This document shows positions 24,701 to 33,771 of a stretch of DNA of 64,000 bases, in pieces. This DNA is from Aselliscus stoliczkanus (Eukaryota > Chordata > Mammalia > Chiroptera > Hipposideridae). Position 1 is the stretch's first letter; the number at the start of each line of letters is the position of its first letter. The stretch spans positions 103,134,709 to 103,198,708 of the forward strand of contig CM066737.1 in the NCBI GenBank assembly GCA_033961575.1. Direction: 5' to 3'. The notes below the pieces were generated by a model that saw only the letters and a program-made list of their open reading frames with translations, ran no database searches and was not told where the DNA came from. The translations under genes were made by a program, and so were the position numbers.

Positions 24701-25402
24701 TGCCACCTTGTGATCCATGCAACTCTTTTAAGTGCTTCTTAACTGTCCTTTAACAACCTATTCTCATCTTGCCCCAAAGGAACATCTGCCTTGTTGGCAG
24801 ATGGCTTACAAAGCTCACCTTTTTGCTCTTCACGCAATTCAGAATGGAGTCCCCAAATCTAGCATTCCAACACCCAGTCTACATCATCCCTCAAAGATCA
24901 TGAGCCACAGAGCAGTTAAAACTGTGAGACTGGATGACACAGGATTGCCATTTTGATATATCATTAATGGTCAGACATTGGCAAGAACATATGGTTTAAC
25001 TCAATGCTCAATGTCTTGGAATACTGGGTAGAATTCTTTGGAGTCTCTATATCAGCTGGCTTCAGGACCATTTTATTACACCAAATAGACTAAAAAAATG
25101 TTTATCAACTGTCTATTTTATGCCACAACGATGATACCCGGTCCCTATATCCTTTAGGGTTTTTAAATTCATGGACAAAACAATGAAATACACAGCCAAA
25201 TGTAAGCAGTATCAGAAAGCACAGCATGGAAATATGCATAAGGCCAGGGCATTTGGCTAAACTTACAGAATTTGAGAAAAATATAGGGGAGGCAGGATAA
25301 CTAGAAGAAGGAAGTAGGTACATGGCCAAAGGCATAGGTCTGAGACACCCCGGCATATAGGGAGAACAAAAAGTACTGTACTTTGGTATGGAAGCAATGT
25401 AG

Positions 25403-25461
<59 letters not shown>

Positions 25462-27562
25462 TGGAGTCTGGGAAGTGAGTAGGGTTCCATTGATGGAGGT
25501 TCTTGCATGTCCTAGTGGGAAAATTGGCTTTTATTGTGAAAGAAAGGGAAATCTTTTAAGGTACTTAAAGTATTGGGTTGTCAGAAAAGTCATGACGTAT
25601 TTTTTCTATGTTTTTTGTTGCAAAAATGCATCATGACTTTTCTGACAACCCAATAGTAGCGTGATATAATTATATTTTCTTTTGGTAACCTTGTGGAGAA
25701 TGGACTGACAGGGTAAAACTTGTATTGGCAAGTGAGTGACAGCCATCTACAGAAAAAATACAAAGTACTGCCTGAATTGAGGCAGTGGCAGTGGTGATGG
25801 AAAAAGAAAACAAATTCAGGGGGACAGAAAGGGGGTGGACATGGTGATTAGGTTCAATATGGCAGGAGAGTCCAGAGTGATGGTGCCATTCCTTAAATCA
25901 GGAAAACTGTAGAGAAGCAGGTTTGGGGAGAAACTAAACATGTAATTTGCTCCAAAACCTTCAATAATGCTAAGGTGACAGAGTCAAGTTCTGAAGTTTC
26001 TCTCTTTTCCATTTTTTGCAATGAATTTCAACTTGATGATCAGCCTTGGACATGGAGTAGTAGTTATCCGATTGTTCTGTACACATTATAAAATAAAGAT
26101 CTGTCAGCTAAGTGTGTCAAAAACTTCTCAGGTCCTCCTATCTCAGGTGAAAGTATCTTCCGGCAGATGTCTGTGGAATCCAAGTTTATTATAAAAGATA
26201 CAATAGTATCTGAGGAATAGATCACTGTTTCGGAAAGTCTGAGGTATATTTCTATAATGCCGATACTTCTGTTCCTCTCTCCATTTCATGTTCATCTAAA
26301 AACTGGGAAGGACTAGACTCATAATCCTTAGACATCCTAGATTTTATTACTAATACTTGGTTGTGAACATTTGCATTTTAACAAGTCACCAACCTAAAAA
26401 TCTCTAAAAAAAATCTTACCAGTAATATTTAGCTTCTAACATTTTTATCACAAACTGAGGAGAGCTTACAAATTCTCTCTTTGCATTGTGAATGAAACTA
26501 GAGGTGAATTTCCTTCACCCTGTGCAAAGATTAGGCGAAAATCTACAGGAAAGATTTTATAAATTCCAGTTACTCTGGAATGAGGTACAGTGTACATCCA
26601 TTTTGGGGATCATGCTATCCATTTATTCGACCAACACTTGTCTCTTTCTGTTTAGACCACTCTCACCTCCAGGAATTGACTCTCTGTGGGCCGCACATGA
26701 AGTTTGATGAAGATCAGTGTGAGTGCGTGTGTAAAACATCCTGTCCAGGCGATCTCATTCAGCACCCGGAAAACTGCAGCTGCATTGAGTGCAGAGAGAG
26801 TCCGGAGAGCTGCTGCCAGAAACACAAGATATTTCACCCAGACACCTGCAGGTGAGGGGCTTGTTTACTTTCACCTTAACACGACTCATCCACATGTCAT
26901 GCAAATGCTATTTTGATTCAGTGGTTATGAAGCCATTTGTTTTTCAGTGCCCAAGCCCCTTTTTGATAGTGAAACAGGGGTTTGGCAACTAAGGGATAAG
27001 CAAGAGTATACAGAGTGATGATTAACTGAGAAGTCAAGAAAATCCTGCCTGCTGTTGGCTTATGGATCTTAAGCAAAAGCTAAATTGATGAGATTTAAAC
27101 AATTATTTGTGGGGGAGTTTCGGATCAGCAGACTCTTTGATTTAGTCTCTCTTTCAATATATGTCCGTATATGTTTGTTTGTTTCTTCTTTGAGGAAAGG
27201 GATGTCACTGGATTTAGATAGCAAGAAATATATTGATGAGTACAACAGCTAGAGCTTACTGAGTACATTTTTATAGATTTTAAATCCATGTGGGAATAAC
27301 CATTCAGTATTTTATATTGATATTGTAAATACATATCTGGAAAATTTACTTTGAAAACTTAATCAAATCAGAACCGAGTTATTCCTTTGAATGCGGTCCT
27401 TGATTCTGAAGTCTCGTGTTTATTTTCTTTTGCAACAGCTGTGAGGACAGATGTCCCTTTCACACCAGAACGTGTCACTCAAAACCAGCGTGTGCCAAAC
27501 ATTGCCGCTTCCCAAAGGAAAAAAGGGCCACTCATGGGCTCCACAGTCCAGGAAATCCTTGA
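12505..27562 (+). CDS. VEGFD: VEGFD (FIGF), vascular endothelial growth factor D, coding exons 2-7 (5' partial)
   Basis: Secreted ligand of VEGFR-2 and VEGFR-3 that drives lymphatic and blood vessel growth. Coding blocks are 12505-12706, 15936-16126, 19114-19262, 21256-21356, 26656-26851 and 27439-27562; together they make 963 nt, that is 320 residues plus TGA. Seen: N-terminal propeptide, the mature-domain start FAATFYDIETLK, the PDGF/VEGF signature PPCVNVFRCGGCCN, N-glycosylation sequons (NTS, NHT, NCS), the C-terminal processing region IIRRSIQ, and a cysteine-rich C-terminal propeptide ending KHCRFPKEKR. Known for the family: propeptides are removed at both ends to give the active dimer. 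Phases run 1-0-2-1-2 across the introns without a break. Exon 1 (signal peptide, about 30 residues) was not found and should lie upstream. Against the human protein as I remember it, three residues are missing at the start of exon 2 and one in exon 7; both fall in propeptides. Confidence 0.96.
12707..15935 (+). other. VEGFD: VEGFD intron 2
   Basis: 3229 bp. Mostly without recognisable repeats apart from the old repeat at about 14720-15310. A short TG run follows the donor. No extra exon is evident. Confidence 0.8.
14720..15310. repeat. Old interspersed repeat
   Basis: CTATTGCTGCATCACACATT, GCTTAAAATAACATTTTTTA, GAGACTACAGCCAAGGCTTC, CTCAGTGGCTGTTGGCCAGA. Same broad class as at 18345 and 62180. 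Confidence 0.5.
15936..16126 (+). CDS. VEGFD: VEGFD exon 3 (cystine-knot core)
   Basis: Acceptor CTCTGCAG ends at 15935; donor GTATGA starts at 16127. 191 nt, entering in phase 1 and leaving in phase 0. Encodes VIDEEWQRTQCSPRETCVEV..., then the PDGF-family signature PPCVNVFRCGGCCN at 16034-16075, and the sequon NTS. These cysteines form the knot and the inter-chain contacts of the dimer. A longer open frame runs upstream to 15788 but is intronic read-through; the intron-like CCTCTCTGCAG tract and the human exon boundary both place the start at 15936. Confidence 0.96.
16190..16400 (-). repeat. MIR SINE in VEGFD intron 3
   Basis: GTGCCAAGCACTGTGCTAAA, GATGAAGAAACTGAGGCTCA and CAAATCCAGGTCTGTGAGAC are well kept MIR phrases in reverse. 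Confidence 0.8.
16974..17160 (-). repeat. Retrocopy-like fragment, copy 1
   Basis: About 187 bp that match 30634-30811 with only a handful of changes, in the same orientation. Read on the minus strand it begins GAAGAATAG (a stop codon in the longer copy) and ends GATAAAAAGAAAA. The simplest reading is the 3' UTR of one processed transcript inserted twice. See findings. Confidence 0.6.
18060..18295 (+). repeat. MIR SINE
   Basis: TGTCTGGGTTCAAACCCCCA, GGCAAGTTATATAGCCTCTC, TGTTTCTTCATCCATAAAAA, and CAGGGCCAGGCATATAG in the usual sense order. Confidence 0.75.
18345..18790. repeat. Old interspersed repeat
   Basis: CAGTTATTACTATGCAATGC, CTCACAGCCTTCAAACAACA, GGGCTTGACTCCTGGCTGCA, CATCCTGTTGGCCATAGCAA. 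Same class as 62180. Confidence 0.5.
19114..19262 (+). CDS. VEGFD: VEGFD exon 4 (end of VEGF domain, C-terminal processing site)
   Basis: Acceptor TTTCTGTAG ends at 19113; donor GTAAGC starts at 19263. 149 nt, phase 0 to 2. Encodes LFEISVPLTSVPELVPVKV then ANHTGCKCLSTAPRHPYS and IIRRSIQAPEEDR. NHT is a conserved sequon, CKC closes the cystine knot, and IIRR/S is the known C-terminal cleavage region. Changes from remembered human sequence are few (CLS for CLP, QAP for QIP). A 75-bp tandem duplication starts 58 bp past the exon end. Confidence 0.95.
19320..19469. repeat. Perfect 75-bp tandem duplication beside VEGFD exon 4
   Basis: Bases 19320-19394 and 19395-19469 are identical as read; both start TGGGATACTTAATTCATTAC and end CTAGCTCAGATCTA. 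It begins 58 bp downstream of exon 4, inside intron 4. Confidence 0.95.
20231..20389 (+). repeat. 5'-truncated copy of the composite retroposon
   Basis: Starts inside the Ves-like part (GATACCAACATGGGCCTGTG) and runs through CAACTAGACTGAGGAACAAA and the G-poor tail to CCCCAATAAAATCTTTTTTT plus A. Duplication AGAGGTAGTT at 20221-20230 and again at 20390-20399. Confidence 0.85.
20405..20920 (+). repeat. Truncated L1 3' end inserted at the same site as the SINE
   Basis: L1 3' UTR phrases: AAACGGACTCATAGATATAG, GCAACTATAATATTGCCACA, TAGTCACGGGATGTGGAGTA, TTGTACAGCTGAAACTAA, with an A-rich end. Flanks are AGAGGTAGTTCTTA before (to 20404) and after (from about 20926). Confidence 0.85.
21256..21356 (+). 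CDS. VEGFD: VEGFD exon 5 (C-terminal propeptide)
   Basis: Acceptor CCCCTCCCCCGCAG ends at 21255; donor GTAATG starts at 21357. 101 nt, phase 2 to 1. Encodes RCSHSKKLCPIDMLWDSNK followed by CKCVLQEENPLAGME. The CxCxC-type spacing starts the cysteine-rich silk-like propeptide of VEGF-C and VEGF-D. Nothing odd apart from ME for the human TE at the junction. Confidence 0.95.
21395..21635 (-). repeat. MIR SINE
   Basis: CAACTAACATTTATAGAGTG, CTTACTATGACCAGACCATG, TTTCCTCAAGGTCACATAAC. Reverse MIR. Confidence 0.65.
22460..22780. repeat. Old DNA-transposon fragment
   Basis: AAAATAAACAAGTGAAATGA, TTCATAGATTTTATTTAATC, GATGTGACTAGTAGCTACCA and TTGGACAGCCCAGCTGTAGA resemble a common hAT-type MER element in its antisense order. 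Confidence 0.5.
23088..23448 (+). repeat. 361-bp inverted repeat, left arm
   Basis: Pairs base for base with 24531-24891 on the opposite strand. By eye I count three mismatches and no gaps. Starts AGGGATGATGTAGACTGGG and ends TGGTTGTAGGAGAAC. Homology stops sharply on both sides. Confidence 0.95.
23449..24530. other. Spacer of the inverted repeat
   Basis: Includes a stretch at about 23820-24010 (GGCAAAGGGAAACCACTCAG, TTCAAACAGGAGAGTGACAG, AGGGGACCTTCTGGGAAGTT) that reads like an old interspersed repeat; a similar one is at 25680-25990. The rest is unassigned. Confidence 0.45.
24531..24891 (-). repeat. 361-bp inverted repeat, right arm
   Basis: Reverse complement of 23088-23448, starting GTTCTCCTACAACCAGTC and ending TCTACATCATCCCT. 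The arms are parted by 1082 bp. Matching short open frames on opposite strands of the two arms are a by-product. Confidence 0.95.
25406..25458. repeat. (GA)n microsatellite
   Basis: About 26 uninterrupted GA units. Confidence 0.97.
25573..25653. mobile_element. 81-bp mariner-type MITE
   Basis: Perfect 23-bp terminal inverted repeats beginning TTGGGTTGTCAGAAAAGTCA at both ends, with near-palindromy further inward, and TA on each side (25571-25572, 25654-25655). The plan is that of MADE1-like mariner MITEs, but the sequence is different from MADE1 as I remember it. Confidence 0.9.
25680..25990. repeat. Old interspersed repeat fragment
   Basis: TGTGGAGAATGGACTGACAG, GGCAGTGGCAGTGGTGATGG, AGGAGAGTCCAGAGTGATGG in the order of a common old mammalian repeat. 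Family not resolved. Confidence 0.45.
26656..26851 (+). CDS. VEGFD: VEGFD exon 6 (cysteine-rich C-terminal propeptide)
   Basis: Acceptor TCTGTTTAG ends at 26655; donor GTGAGG starts at 26852. 196 nt, phase 1 to 2. Encodes DHSHLQELTLCGPHMKFDED, then repeated CxCxC units (CECVCKTSC, CSCIEC, SCCQKH) and ends DTC plus two bases. The sequon NCS is kept. This exon is more diverged from human than the VEGF domain, as expected for a propeptide. Confidence 0.95.
27439..27562 (+). CDS. VEGFD: VEGFD exon 7, C-terminus and stop
   Basis: Acceptor TTTTGCAACAG ends at 27438; the frame closes with TGA at 27560-27562. Encodes SCEDRCPFHTRTCHSKPAC then AKHCRFPKEKRATHGLHSPG and NP. Human has one more residue in the loop before ACAKH as I recall, so this copy appears to have a one-codon loss there. 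A longer open frame in another register over the same bases is a shadow. Confidence 0.94.
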
Positions 27563-28085
27563 TGCAGCTTTGTTCCCAAGCTCCACATCGCCGTCATTTT
27601 AAAGAGCATGCTGCTTTGCCAAGTTGCTGTCACTGTTTTTTTCCCCAGGTGTTAGAAACAATCCATTTTACATACTCCCACAGTGAATCCAGACCAACCT
27701 TCCATTAAATGCCAGCTGAAGATTTCCTGGTTTGGTGACAGATGTCTTCTCACTAAAGATGCCTCTGTACACCAAGGGATGGAGAGGAGGGAGCCTGAGG
27801 AAGCCCTTGTGTTTAGTGAATGAAAAAGGTTTGACCATCATGGAATGACAGGTGCCACGTGACTAATAACTCAGCAGATGAGGCAGTTAACCTCATCTCA
27901 GACTCCTTTGCTAATTGCAACTCTCTTGTGACTTATTCTGATTCTTTCTTATGCAGGTTTTGATTTGTATGATCCACACTGAGTTTCCTGATTACTGTCC
28001 AGCTTGTAGTTTTGAGTTTACTGAACTACTGTCTGTTGTTCCATATTTAAGTGTATTTAAAGAAAATAAACACCATTATTCAAAC
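27563..28085 (+). terminator. VEGFD: VEGFD 3' UTR and poly(A) signal
   Basis: About 520 bases follow the stop without recognisable repeats. AATAAA lies at 28065-28070 in the context GAAAATAAACACC, and a GT-rich tract (TTTTATGTGTTGTTT) follows from 28093. Cleavage is inferred near 28080-28090. A single strong signal suggests one main 3' end. Confidence 0.8.
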
Positions 28086-28089
28086 CGTC

Positions 28090-28701
28090 GAATTTTATGT
28101 GTTGTTTAATATGCTACCACTCTAAATGTTATGCTAAAGAAAAAAATGGTTTAAAGAAAGAAAGGAATTTAGAAGTGGGAGGTGTGAGGAGCGACATGGG
28201 TATAACAAAACTGAAGTCAGTTTTGGGAAATCTAAAGAGTGACTCTCAGAAGGTTTAAAATGCTAAATGACGTTAAATAAATGTGACCCCAAGAGTCAGC
28301 TGGAAACCAATCTTTTCTTTGAGATTCAATTCAGCTTGACTTGATCCCCATCCCATGGCTGAGGAGAGCCCACTGATGCCCCTGACATCGCTGAGGCCCG
28401 ATGTTTCTTCTGACCACCTCTGGCTCCACGTGTCTGCACTCACTCAGATCAGTCTCATTCACATCTCAGTTCTCATGGCCACACAATTCTCTCTTCTACA
28501 GCTGGCCAGGAAAGGAGCCACAAGCCTTTTCCCCTTGCTTTTCCCCCCAAATACTCTCACAAATGATTTGTTGATGGTTAGACTTTACTAAAAGTTTGGC
28601 ATAACGGAACTTAGCAGCATTAACAGAATTAAGTTATGTAGCAAGTAGCTTAAAAATTGGTGCCTTCCTCAGATCTTGCTTAGATAGATAGGTAGGTAGA
28701 T

Positions 28702-28748
<47 letters not shown>

Positions 28749-28755
28749 GATAGAT

Positions 28756-28802
<47 letters not shown>

Positions 28803-30600
28803 GACAGGTAGGTAGGTAGGTAGGTAGATAGATAGATACAGATAGATACACAGACACAATCTGTTGCAGCACTTATCATACACGGTGTGAATAGTTGTGT
28901 TCATGTTTATCTCCCCACTGCACTGTGACTTCATTACAATAATTTCTGCCCTGATCAAATTTGTATAACCCACGTTTCTCAGGCCAGACCATGTGGAGCA
29001 GTACAATAACGAGGAAGATGATGACAGATACAGCAAACAGTTTTGTTTCTCCTGCAGCCCCAAGGTAGAACTGTTGGAGTCCTGCCCAATCCCCCCACCC
29101 TCCCTCCCTTGGCTTCCAAAGCCGTTCCTGAATTCTCCCTTTGTTCACTTAAGTTCCCCATGGCTTTGGGCCCTCTGCCTCTTTCCTGGCTTTAGTTCTC
29201 AGTTTCCTGGTGACAGGGCTGATCTCAACTGGCCATGGGACCAGTCCCCATTGTTCTGCCAGTACCATTGCCTCGTCCTTACCTGGTATTGGCAATGGTC
29301 CAGCCACTCTTCTTCTGTCACTGTTTCTCTTGCCCTCACTTTATGACCTTAATGGCAGCAGGCCTTCTTCGTTCTAGTTTTACTATTTGGTTCTCAGGCT
29401 TCTGAAAGATCTCGCACATAATTTAGTGTCTTAAATGTATTAGCATTCAACTCCTCCCTTTGCCCCTTCATTCAGTTTTTACTACTCTCTCCTCCTCCAG
29501 ATTATTTGTTGAAGTTCCCTTGAGAGCTGGGACAGCAGACAGCTCGAGGAACACCTCACAGTTAAAGGAGTCACTTCGTTTATCCCTGACTGATAAAAAG
29601 AAGCTGAATCCTGGACAAGGAGAGAAGACCTGAGTTTCAGGACAGGCTATGCAACCTCATGGGGTCTCAGCGGGCTCGCCTGTCAAATGTGGGCGATAAT
29701 CTCATCTCCCTGCACCTCAGAGCTGCTCATTTCACTTGAGTTACCATAAGTGAAAACAATTTGAAAAATACAACTGTCCTTTACAAATTAAAGGGATTAT
29801 CCTGAAGGACAGAAGCATGATTGTGAATAAAGTTCTTGGTTTATCCTGGATTTCTTGGGTCTGCCCTAAAACCAACTCAAACCATGTTTTCATTAGTGGC
29901 TCTGACTTCCTAGGTGCCATTTAGATGGCGATATTAGTGAATTCTGGACTAGGACAAAACTATTTGCAATCTGGCTTTGCACTTCTAAAACCCCTCCCCC
30001 TGCTTTTTCCCCAATCCCCAGTAACTCCCAAGAGATTTTTGTACTTGGATTCCTGAGGCTGGGCCTGAGTTGGAATGGGACTGGTCCTCAGGGTGGAGGC
30101 AGGGTAACTGGCCTATTGCCTTATTAGAATTCACTGGACATTGTACAGGAATATTTATCATACTAATAGCTTTGGAATGTGGGCTGATAATTTTCAACTT
30201 GTTGCAAAATAAAAATATGTGAGAAGCCCCAAGAGCTTAAAGCAAACAATAAATGCCAGGGATGCATAATATCCCTGATTATCTAAGCCACAAGGCTTAG
30301 ATATGTATTAATATGATAGATAGCACAGCCCATAAATTTGTGACTAAAGCAGTGTGGTGGGAGGCCCTTTACAGATGGAAACAGCATAATAGTCAGAGTT
30401 GGATGTGATTAAAATATGATGTGAGATACTTGATAAAGGAGATGAACAAATAATCCATTTAAAGGCTCCTAAGGGAAGCAGTAGTTTGGTGAACATTGTG
30501 AGCTTAATGCATTTGGTCCACATGAGCTAGATTTTGTCTAATTATAATCCTCAGTGTGAGAACATGCTGCATAGAGTAAGTACCTAGTAAATAATTATTT
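28090..30600. other. Intergenic DNA after VEGFD
   Basis: Apart from the GATA tract I recognise no gene, exon or clear repeat. The stretch 28980-29350 is C/T-rich with a weak open frame but lacks coding features. Confidence 0.5.
28680..28852. repeat. (GATA)n microsatellite with GGTA variants
   Basis: Runs of GATA in three blocks split by TGATA interruptions, then GGTA units near 28805-28827. It lies 0.6 kb past the VEGFD poly(A) site. Long open frames on the minus strand (rich in S, I, Y, L) come from the repeat. Confidence 0.95.
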
Positions 30601-30633
30601 AATAAATAATGAGGTATTGCATTGATGTTTTCT

Positions 30634-30940
30634 TTTTATCACTACCATATTGTTATAAAATGTAATAAATGTTACATAGGAAAGCAACAATAACAAACTT
30701 AGGGAAACACATTAAAAAGCTACATTCCTTTTGATTCTATGTTGCAAATTCCTCATGCATGTTGGTATATTCATTTACTTGTCATATTTGCTTATACAAT
30801 CTATTCTTCTGTGACCTTTTGTCGTTCAATGTCTTGCTGGAGCTTCTTCACAGCATAGCCATTAGCTTTCAAGTGAAAAGTTTCCAACAGGACATGCCCC
30901 AGTGCATAAACACTTAGTAAATTTCTGCCGTATCTCATTT
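30634..30940 (-). pseudogene. Retrocopy-like segment, copy 2, with a 45-codon ORF
   Basis: The part 30634-30811 nearly equals 16974-17160. Read on the minus strand it is preceded by an ORF, ATG at 30938-30936 to TAG at 30803-30801: 45 residues, beginning MRYGRNLLSVYALGHVLLE and ending KKLQQDIERQKVTEE. The shared block then looks like its 3' UTR. I do not recognise the protein, and another frame is partly open upstream too, so a decayed processed copy with a frameshift is equally possible. Confidence 0.4.
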
Positions 30941-32850
30941 ACCTCCCATTGGCCAAGCAAGTCACATGGCCAAGGCCAGAGTTAGTGTAAGAGGGGATTA
31001 GACCAAGGGTGCTGTTGGAACGTGGTTCATGGAAGGGCACCAATGTGAATCTCTCACAAGTCTGATTCCTGTTTGTAGCCACACGTGGAGCCCTGTTAGT
31101 CTCTATTGTTCTACAAGAGCTGAATCCTGGTTCATGTCTTCCTGCTTCCACATACAGAGTCCAGGACATATATGGCTTTGGTCTGACTACCATTTTGTAT
31201 TTTGGGTCTGTTTCTGATACATGGAAGTATTTATGTTTGTTTTCTTTCTTTTTTAACCACAACTATAACATTTTAATTGTCTCATTTATATTATATCTCT
31301 TTTTTTTTTCATTTAAAGCAAAATAAGGAGCGAGGAGTCTCAAAATATTAATTGAAAATGTCATCTTGGCTGGAAATTTGCGCAACATTAAGTCCATTTT
31401 CCTTGATAAGATCCTTTCACAGTTTATTCTAACTTCTACTGGAAACGCCACCCTTCTCCCTTCTGAGCCCTTCCCCTTATCTTCTCCTGGATAATTACAC
31501 AACACTCTCCACTGGACAGCCATTACCTGTCTCTGTACCTTGTTCATGTTCTTGGAATGGTGTTGTTCCCAACAGTTGCATGAGCACCCTTTATTTCTAC
31601 TAGCTAAATGCTAGTAGCTAGAAATACTCTTTCCTTCCAAATTCCCGGTATTTCTCTTATGGCACTTGTCACTTCCTACTTTTTATCATATATATTTACG
31701 TATGCCTTAACTCTGTCTTGGTTTCTTGGGGGTAAAGTTCATGGCAAATTTTCCTTCCCTTGGGCCTCCTACATAGATAGCAGGCTCTCAATAAAACTGT
31801 ATTGCCTTCCCATTGCAACATTATCCAAGGGAACAAATTTACATATGCATTTGCAATAAGCTGAATTTCAAGGGAAGGTGATATCCACATTTGTTTTATA
31901 TCTTCTCCATTTATAGGTCATTTTACACCACAGCTGATACTGATTGCCCTCATATTTTATTAAGTGTAACGAGAATATACTACATATAAGTATTTTGTCT
32001 ACTTTTAGTGGTTTCTAAAAAAATTCTCAAAGGCATACCTTGATTCCATACATTAGGCAGAACAGTATAAGTAGAATTATCCCCAGATTTATAGCTTAAT
32101 TCTGTTGCTACAACTTTCTTTTGACTTTTAGAAAGTAGCCTTTAGTAGAGACCCTTGTTTAAGGTTTAACTAATTATAAATGAAGTTTTATACCCATGTG
32201 AGATTGTGAACAATGTGCAGAATCATGATTTATTTGCCTTTTAATGCTCCATGCCTAGGTCAGAGACTGTAAGATGATGAATATTAAATGTTTTCAGACT
32301 TTGTTGGAACAGCCTGCAGTTTTCTCAACTTATTTCCCCCATAAAGACTCAGCAACAGTGTACCTTTATGAATATCTATTTGTAAAGGTCAGCCTATTCT
32401 ACAGTATTCAAAACACAAAAAATCTTTCCAGAAAAGTGGATCCCTTTATACTATTGATAAAAGATATATAAAAGCTAGGAAAGATAAAAAGCTTTTAAAA
32501 CATAGGGACTTTGTTTAATATTCCTTGTATTACAAAGCCTTTTACAGAGTAGGCACTTGGTAAATATTTGATGATAAAGAGAAAATATTTGTTCTAATTT
32601 GAAGAAAGATCACTACTCTTAAAGGAGTATTGGCGTTAAGATCCTAGGAGATTCATAATAGAATTTCAAAAGTGTATTGTGATCAGAACTATGGCAGTGG
32701 CAAAACACAGGCTCAATAATGAGGCTTAACCCTCATTTGTACCTTTCAGAATGTCTTTTCACATTCTGTGTATAAAACCTCTTGCAAAAATGAAAAGACC
32801 AAATCAGTGTTATACCATCTGGTAGTATCAGTGTTAGCGTTATCTGTGAA
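30941..32850. other. Intergenic DNA, mostly unassigned
   Basis: The stretch 30941-31200 carries words of the old repeat class (AAGTCACATGGCCAAGGCCA). Otherwise AT-rich, no gene seen. Confidence 0.4.
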
Positions 32851-32861
32851 TCCAACTGCAA

Positions 32862-32867
<6 letters not shown>

Positions 32868-32903
<36 letters not shown>

Positions 32904-33013
32904 TTAATTTTATTTTTTTGAGGCCAGTGTCACTGGCCCCCACATGTGGGACCCGAACCGGGGCCGCTGGCCTCCCAAACCAGTGCCCAAACACCACGCC
33001 ACTCGGCCGGCCC
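32868..33013 (-). repeat. tRNA-derived SINE, short form, with an (ATT)n-expanded tail
   Basis: Reverse copy (GTGTCACTGGCCCCCACATG ... CACTCGGCCGGCCC). The tail, seen as ATT units on the + strand, has expanded. Duplication CCAACTGCAAATTATT at 32852-32867 and 33014-33029. Confidence 0.88.
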
Positions 33014-33211
33014 CCAACTGCAAATTATTTAGCTTAAATAAGTATTTCTGAGTCTTCATCTCCTTTATTCCCTGATGCTTCAACATTAACACAGGGCAGA
33101 GTATCTATTACTACTTGTGCCTTACTCATCAATGTTAACTCATTAATATCCTAATGATTTAAAATCCTACTACCAAAATGCTCTTTGAATTGTATCACTG
33201 CACTGTAATTT

Positions 33212-33529
33212 TTTTTTTTTTTTTTTTTTAATTTTATTTTATTTTTAATTAGTTTCAGGTGTACAACACAGTGCAATAGTTATACATTTTACCCCTCAAA
33301 GTGACAACCCCCCCACCCCCAATAGTTTCAGGTGTACAACACAGTGCAATAGTTATACATTTTACCCCCCAAAGTGACAAACCCCCCACCCCCAATACAC
33401 CCCCCACACCCCCCCATATCATACATATCTATTACTCTTCCTCTGACTCTCTTCCACAGTATAATCCACATCCCGTGACTATCTATATATATTCAATTAC
33501 AGTAGGTATACCACCTCCACTTTAGTAAT
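33212..33529 (-). repeat. L1 3' end, antisense, with an internal 73-bp tandem duplication
   Basis: T-rich start, then AGTTTCAGGTGTACAACACA and later ATCCACATCCCGTGACTATC: antisense L1 3' UTR. The block 33251-33323 is repeated at 33324-33397. Duplication ACTGCACTGTAATTTT at 33197 and from 33530. Confidence 0.85.
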
Positions 33530-33771
33530 ACTGCACTGTAATTTTTATAAGGTACACTCTATGAAATATTTTCAATACATTTTATTGGGTATATAATGTG
33601 TGTCAGGGACTGTGTTGGTATTGGATAAAGAAATTCATTAATACAACTAAAACTTATTCAATGTCTATTATCAGGAACAGACCCTGGGAAGGCAGACATT
33701 TAACAAGCAAATACAATTGCCAGTTTTCAGAAAGAAGTTCATGTGAGATTCCACGAAGATACAAGTCTTTT

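Larger units (their letters stand above)
21357..26655 (+). other. VEGFD: VEGFD intron 5
   Basis: 5299 bp, the longest complete VEGFD intron here. Holds an MIR, a hAT-like piece, the 361-bp inverted repeat, a GA microsatellite and a mariner MITE. 21640-22450 and 25990-26655 have no recognisable element. Confidence 0.8.

Noticed and set aside
22972..24956. Same peptide start from both strands (MLLNCPLTTYSHLAPKEHLP) as a duplicated gene
   Set aside because: It is the mirror of the inverted repeat arms; the frame is not otherwise coding-like.
28680..28852. CRISPR-like array
   Set aside because: Short regular units without spacers in a mammalian genome; it is a microsatellite.
28634..29063. Several minus-strand open frames rich in S, I, Y, L
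   Set aside because: They are translations of the GATA microsatellite.
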